Shown one piece after another: positions 13,902 through 14,866 of a DNA stretch of 14,866 bases. The stretch spans positions 8,144 through 23,009 of the forward strand of contig DNKW01000010.1 in NCBI GenBank assembly GCA_003488655.1, read 5' to 3'. The position numbers were made by a program, and so were the translations under genes. Position 1 is the stretch's first letter, and every line of letters begins with the position of its first letter. The notes under the pieces are model-generated. The model had not been told where the DNA came from. It searched no databases and saw nothing but the letters and a program-made list of their open reading frames with translations. The stretch comes from Candidatus Altimarinota bacterium. GTDB taxonomy: Bacteria; Patescibacteriota; Gracilibacteria; BD1-5; UBA2023.

Positions 13902-14866
13902 GCTTCAAAGAGTCGAAGAATCGGGGAGATAATGGTTTTTGTATTGGAAGCGATAGGGCGGTGAGACGAACGAAGTATATCACCAACATTCCTTTTCTCC
14001 AAATCTTCTTCCAGAACCACGGTATGTCCATTTTTTTCATATACTTGAGCATTTCGTACTTGGTGACCCCCCGCAGAGAGAGCAAGTGGGATAATCATGA
14101 GATGAATCGGACGAGTGGAGAGCTCCGCAAGCGTCGTCGCACTCGCACGTGTGATGGCGATATCCGTTCCGTCGAGGATATGTGGGATATCCGATTGGGG
14201 AATCCAATCGAACACTTGTGTATCTTCCCACTTCTCAAATTCGCTTCTGAGGTTTCTATTAAGCGTTCCGAGCGAGACTATCCACTCTGTGTCAAGACTT
14301 CTGAAAAACGCATTCTTCGAGATTAAATCTCCGCTTCCTCATTCATCGTACAGTTGTACGCCTCATTCCGGTTCTCGATTTGCACTCGAATTACTTTGTT
14401 TTTGAGAAGTCTTGAAAAGATTATTTTTAGATATTTTAGAGAATTGTTTTCTTTGTTTGAGGAGTGTCTGGAAAATCTTTCTCGATCCCTGACTTCCGCA
14501 GCTCACGAATATATGTTTTTTATTCGTTTTCCATTCTATCTTCCCGTCTGGATTTTTCTCGAAAAATTGAGGGTGGAGGATCTGTCCGACCACCGTCGCT
14601 TTGCCCTTCGGAAAATACTTTCGAGCTTCCTCGAATCCGAGGAAAATCTGCGTCGCAAAATATCCGAGAACTTTATTGGAAAATCCCGGAACAGTGTCCG
14701 ATTCGTGGATATAGAGCGGAATTCCGAGACTCCACGCGGCGATTCCGACCGCCACGGAACCGGGTCAGCCCTTGGAGAAAACGAGCCTCGGTCGTTCTCG
14801 GGAGAGAACATTCCTCGCCTCGAGTATTCCTTGTACGAGTTTGAACGGATAGAGAAAAACTCCGAG
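13898..14866 (-). CDS. murG: MurG, UDP-GlcNAc transferase of peptidoglycan synthesis (C-terminal part; 5' end outside the window)
   Basis: Transfers GlcNAc to lipid I to give lipid II at the inner membrane face. 322 codons are seen. N-domain end: LVFSKGGPGSVAVGIAAWSL and IPLYIHESDTVPGFSNKVLG, with the second G of KGG from TGA 14767-14765. C-domain: HIFVSCGSQGSRKIFQTLLK, then WIVSLGTLN, VFDWIPQSDIPHILDGTDIA, ITRASATTLAELS and GGHQVRNAQVYEKNG. Between GSQGS and WIVSLG there are about 66 residues where E. coli MurG has about 20. The excess of about 45-50 residues coincides with the palindromic repeat (14296-14411), which keeps the frame open and contributes two TGA-Gly codons (14365-14363, 14341-14339). 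The frame is intact, so the protein is probably functional, with a surface loop in the C-domain. Overlaps the cyclase gene by 4 bases at the stops. Confidence 0.92.
14296..14411 (-). repeat. Palindromic repeat, copy 2, inserted in frame within murG
   Basis: About 116 bp, homologous end to end with 2630-2744. The ends are an inverted repeat of 16 bases with one mismatch (AAGACTTCTGAAAAAC, starting 14295; GTTTTTGAGAAGTCTT, ending 14413), and CGTACA/TGTACG marks the centre. Read in the murG frame it encodes TSQKQSNSSANREPE, then GVQLYDEGGSGDLISKNAFF, with both TGA codons as Gly. No clear target-site duplication was found. Confidence 0.85.

Noticed and set aside
1..14866. CRISPR array, insertion sequence or prophage
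   Set aside because: No regularly spaced repeats, transposase, integrase or phage structural genes were found; the fibre-like gene stands alone and has a membrane anchor.

Overview
The window comes from a bacterium that reads UGA as glycine (genetic code 25), which points to the Gracilibacteria/Absconditabacteria lineage of the candidate phyla radiation. Under the standard code most genes break into pieces. When TGA is read through and only TAA/TAG terminate, eleven genes become continuous, with 29 in-frame TGA codons in total. Several of these codons fall where the protein family has an invariant glycine: the first G of GGDEF in a diguanylate cyclase, the GKG of a C-terminal processing protease, the APxxG of Hsp20 and the Gly-rich segment of MurG. 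All gene coordinates below use code 25.

Layout. 1-1322, minus strand: an Hsp20 chaperone, a small one-helix membrane protein and a secreted protein that runs off the left edge, probably one operon. 1343-2814, plus strand: a promoter, PilC (type IV pilus/type II secretion inner-membrane platform), then a 115-bp palindromic repeat and a bidirectional terminator. 2815-5240, minus strand: a compact operon of a type II toxin-antitoxin pair, a two-helix membrane protein and an S41/CtpA protease, behind a -10 box embedded in a palindrome. 5259-6766, minus strand: a membrane-anchored fibre-like surface protein with GNVGIG repeats, preceded by a 13-base homopolymer and a leader RNA that looks like a transcription attenuator. 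6842-8349, minus strand: ribosomal protein S1 and tRNA-His, separated by a highly structured leader containing a duplicate of the 3' end of the tRNA. 8490-9420, plus strand: a membrane-anchored Kazal-type inhibitor-like protein. 9580-11787, plus: a UvrD/PcrA helicase. 11914-13901, plus: a CHASE-PAS-GGDEF diguanylate cyclase. 13898-14866, minus: the C-terminal part of MurG, interrupted in frame by a second copy of the palindromic repeat.

The strongest candidates for something new are: (i) a palindromic element that has inserted in frame into murG and is translated, with a sister copy after pilC, much like the Rickettsia palindromic elements; (ii) an attenuator-type leader RNA ahead of the fibre gene; (iii) the tRNA-His 3'-end duplication and structured rpsA leader; (iv) the toxin-antitoxin locus and the c-di-GMP synthase, both of which standard-code annotation would split or miss. 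Pili, a fibre protein, a protease, a protease inhibitor-like protein and c-di-GMP signalling are together consistent with a surface-attached, host-dependent life, but that is inference.
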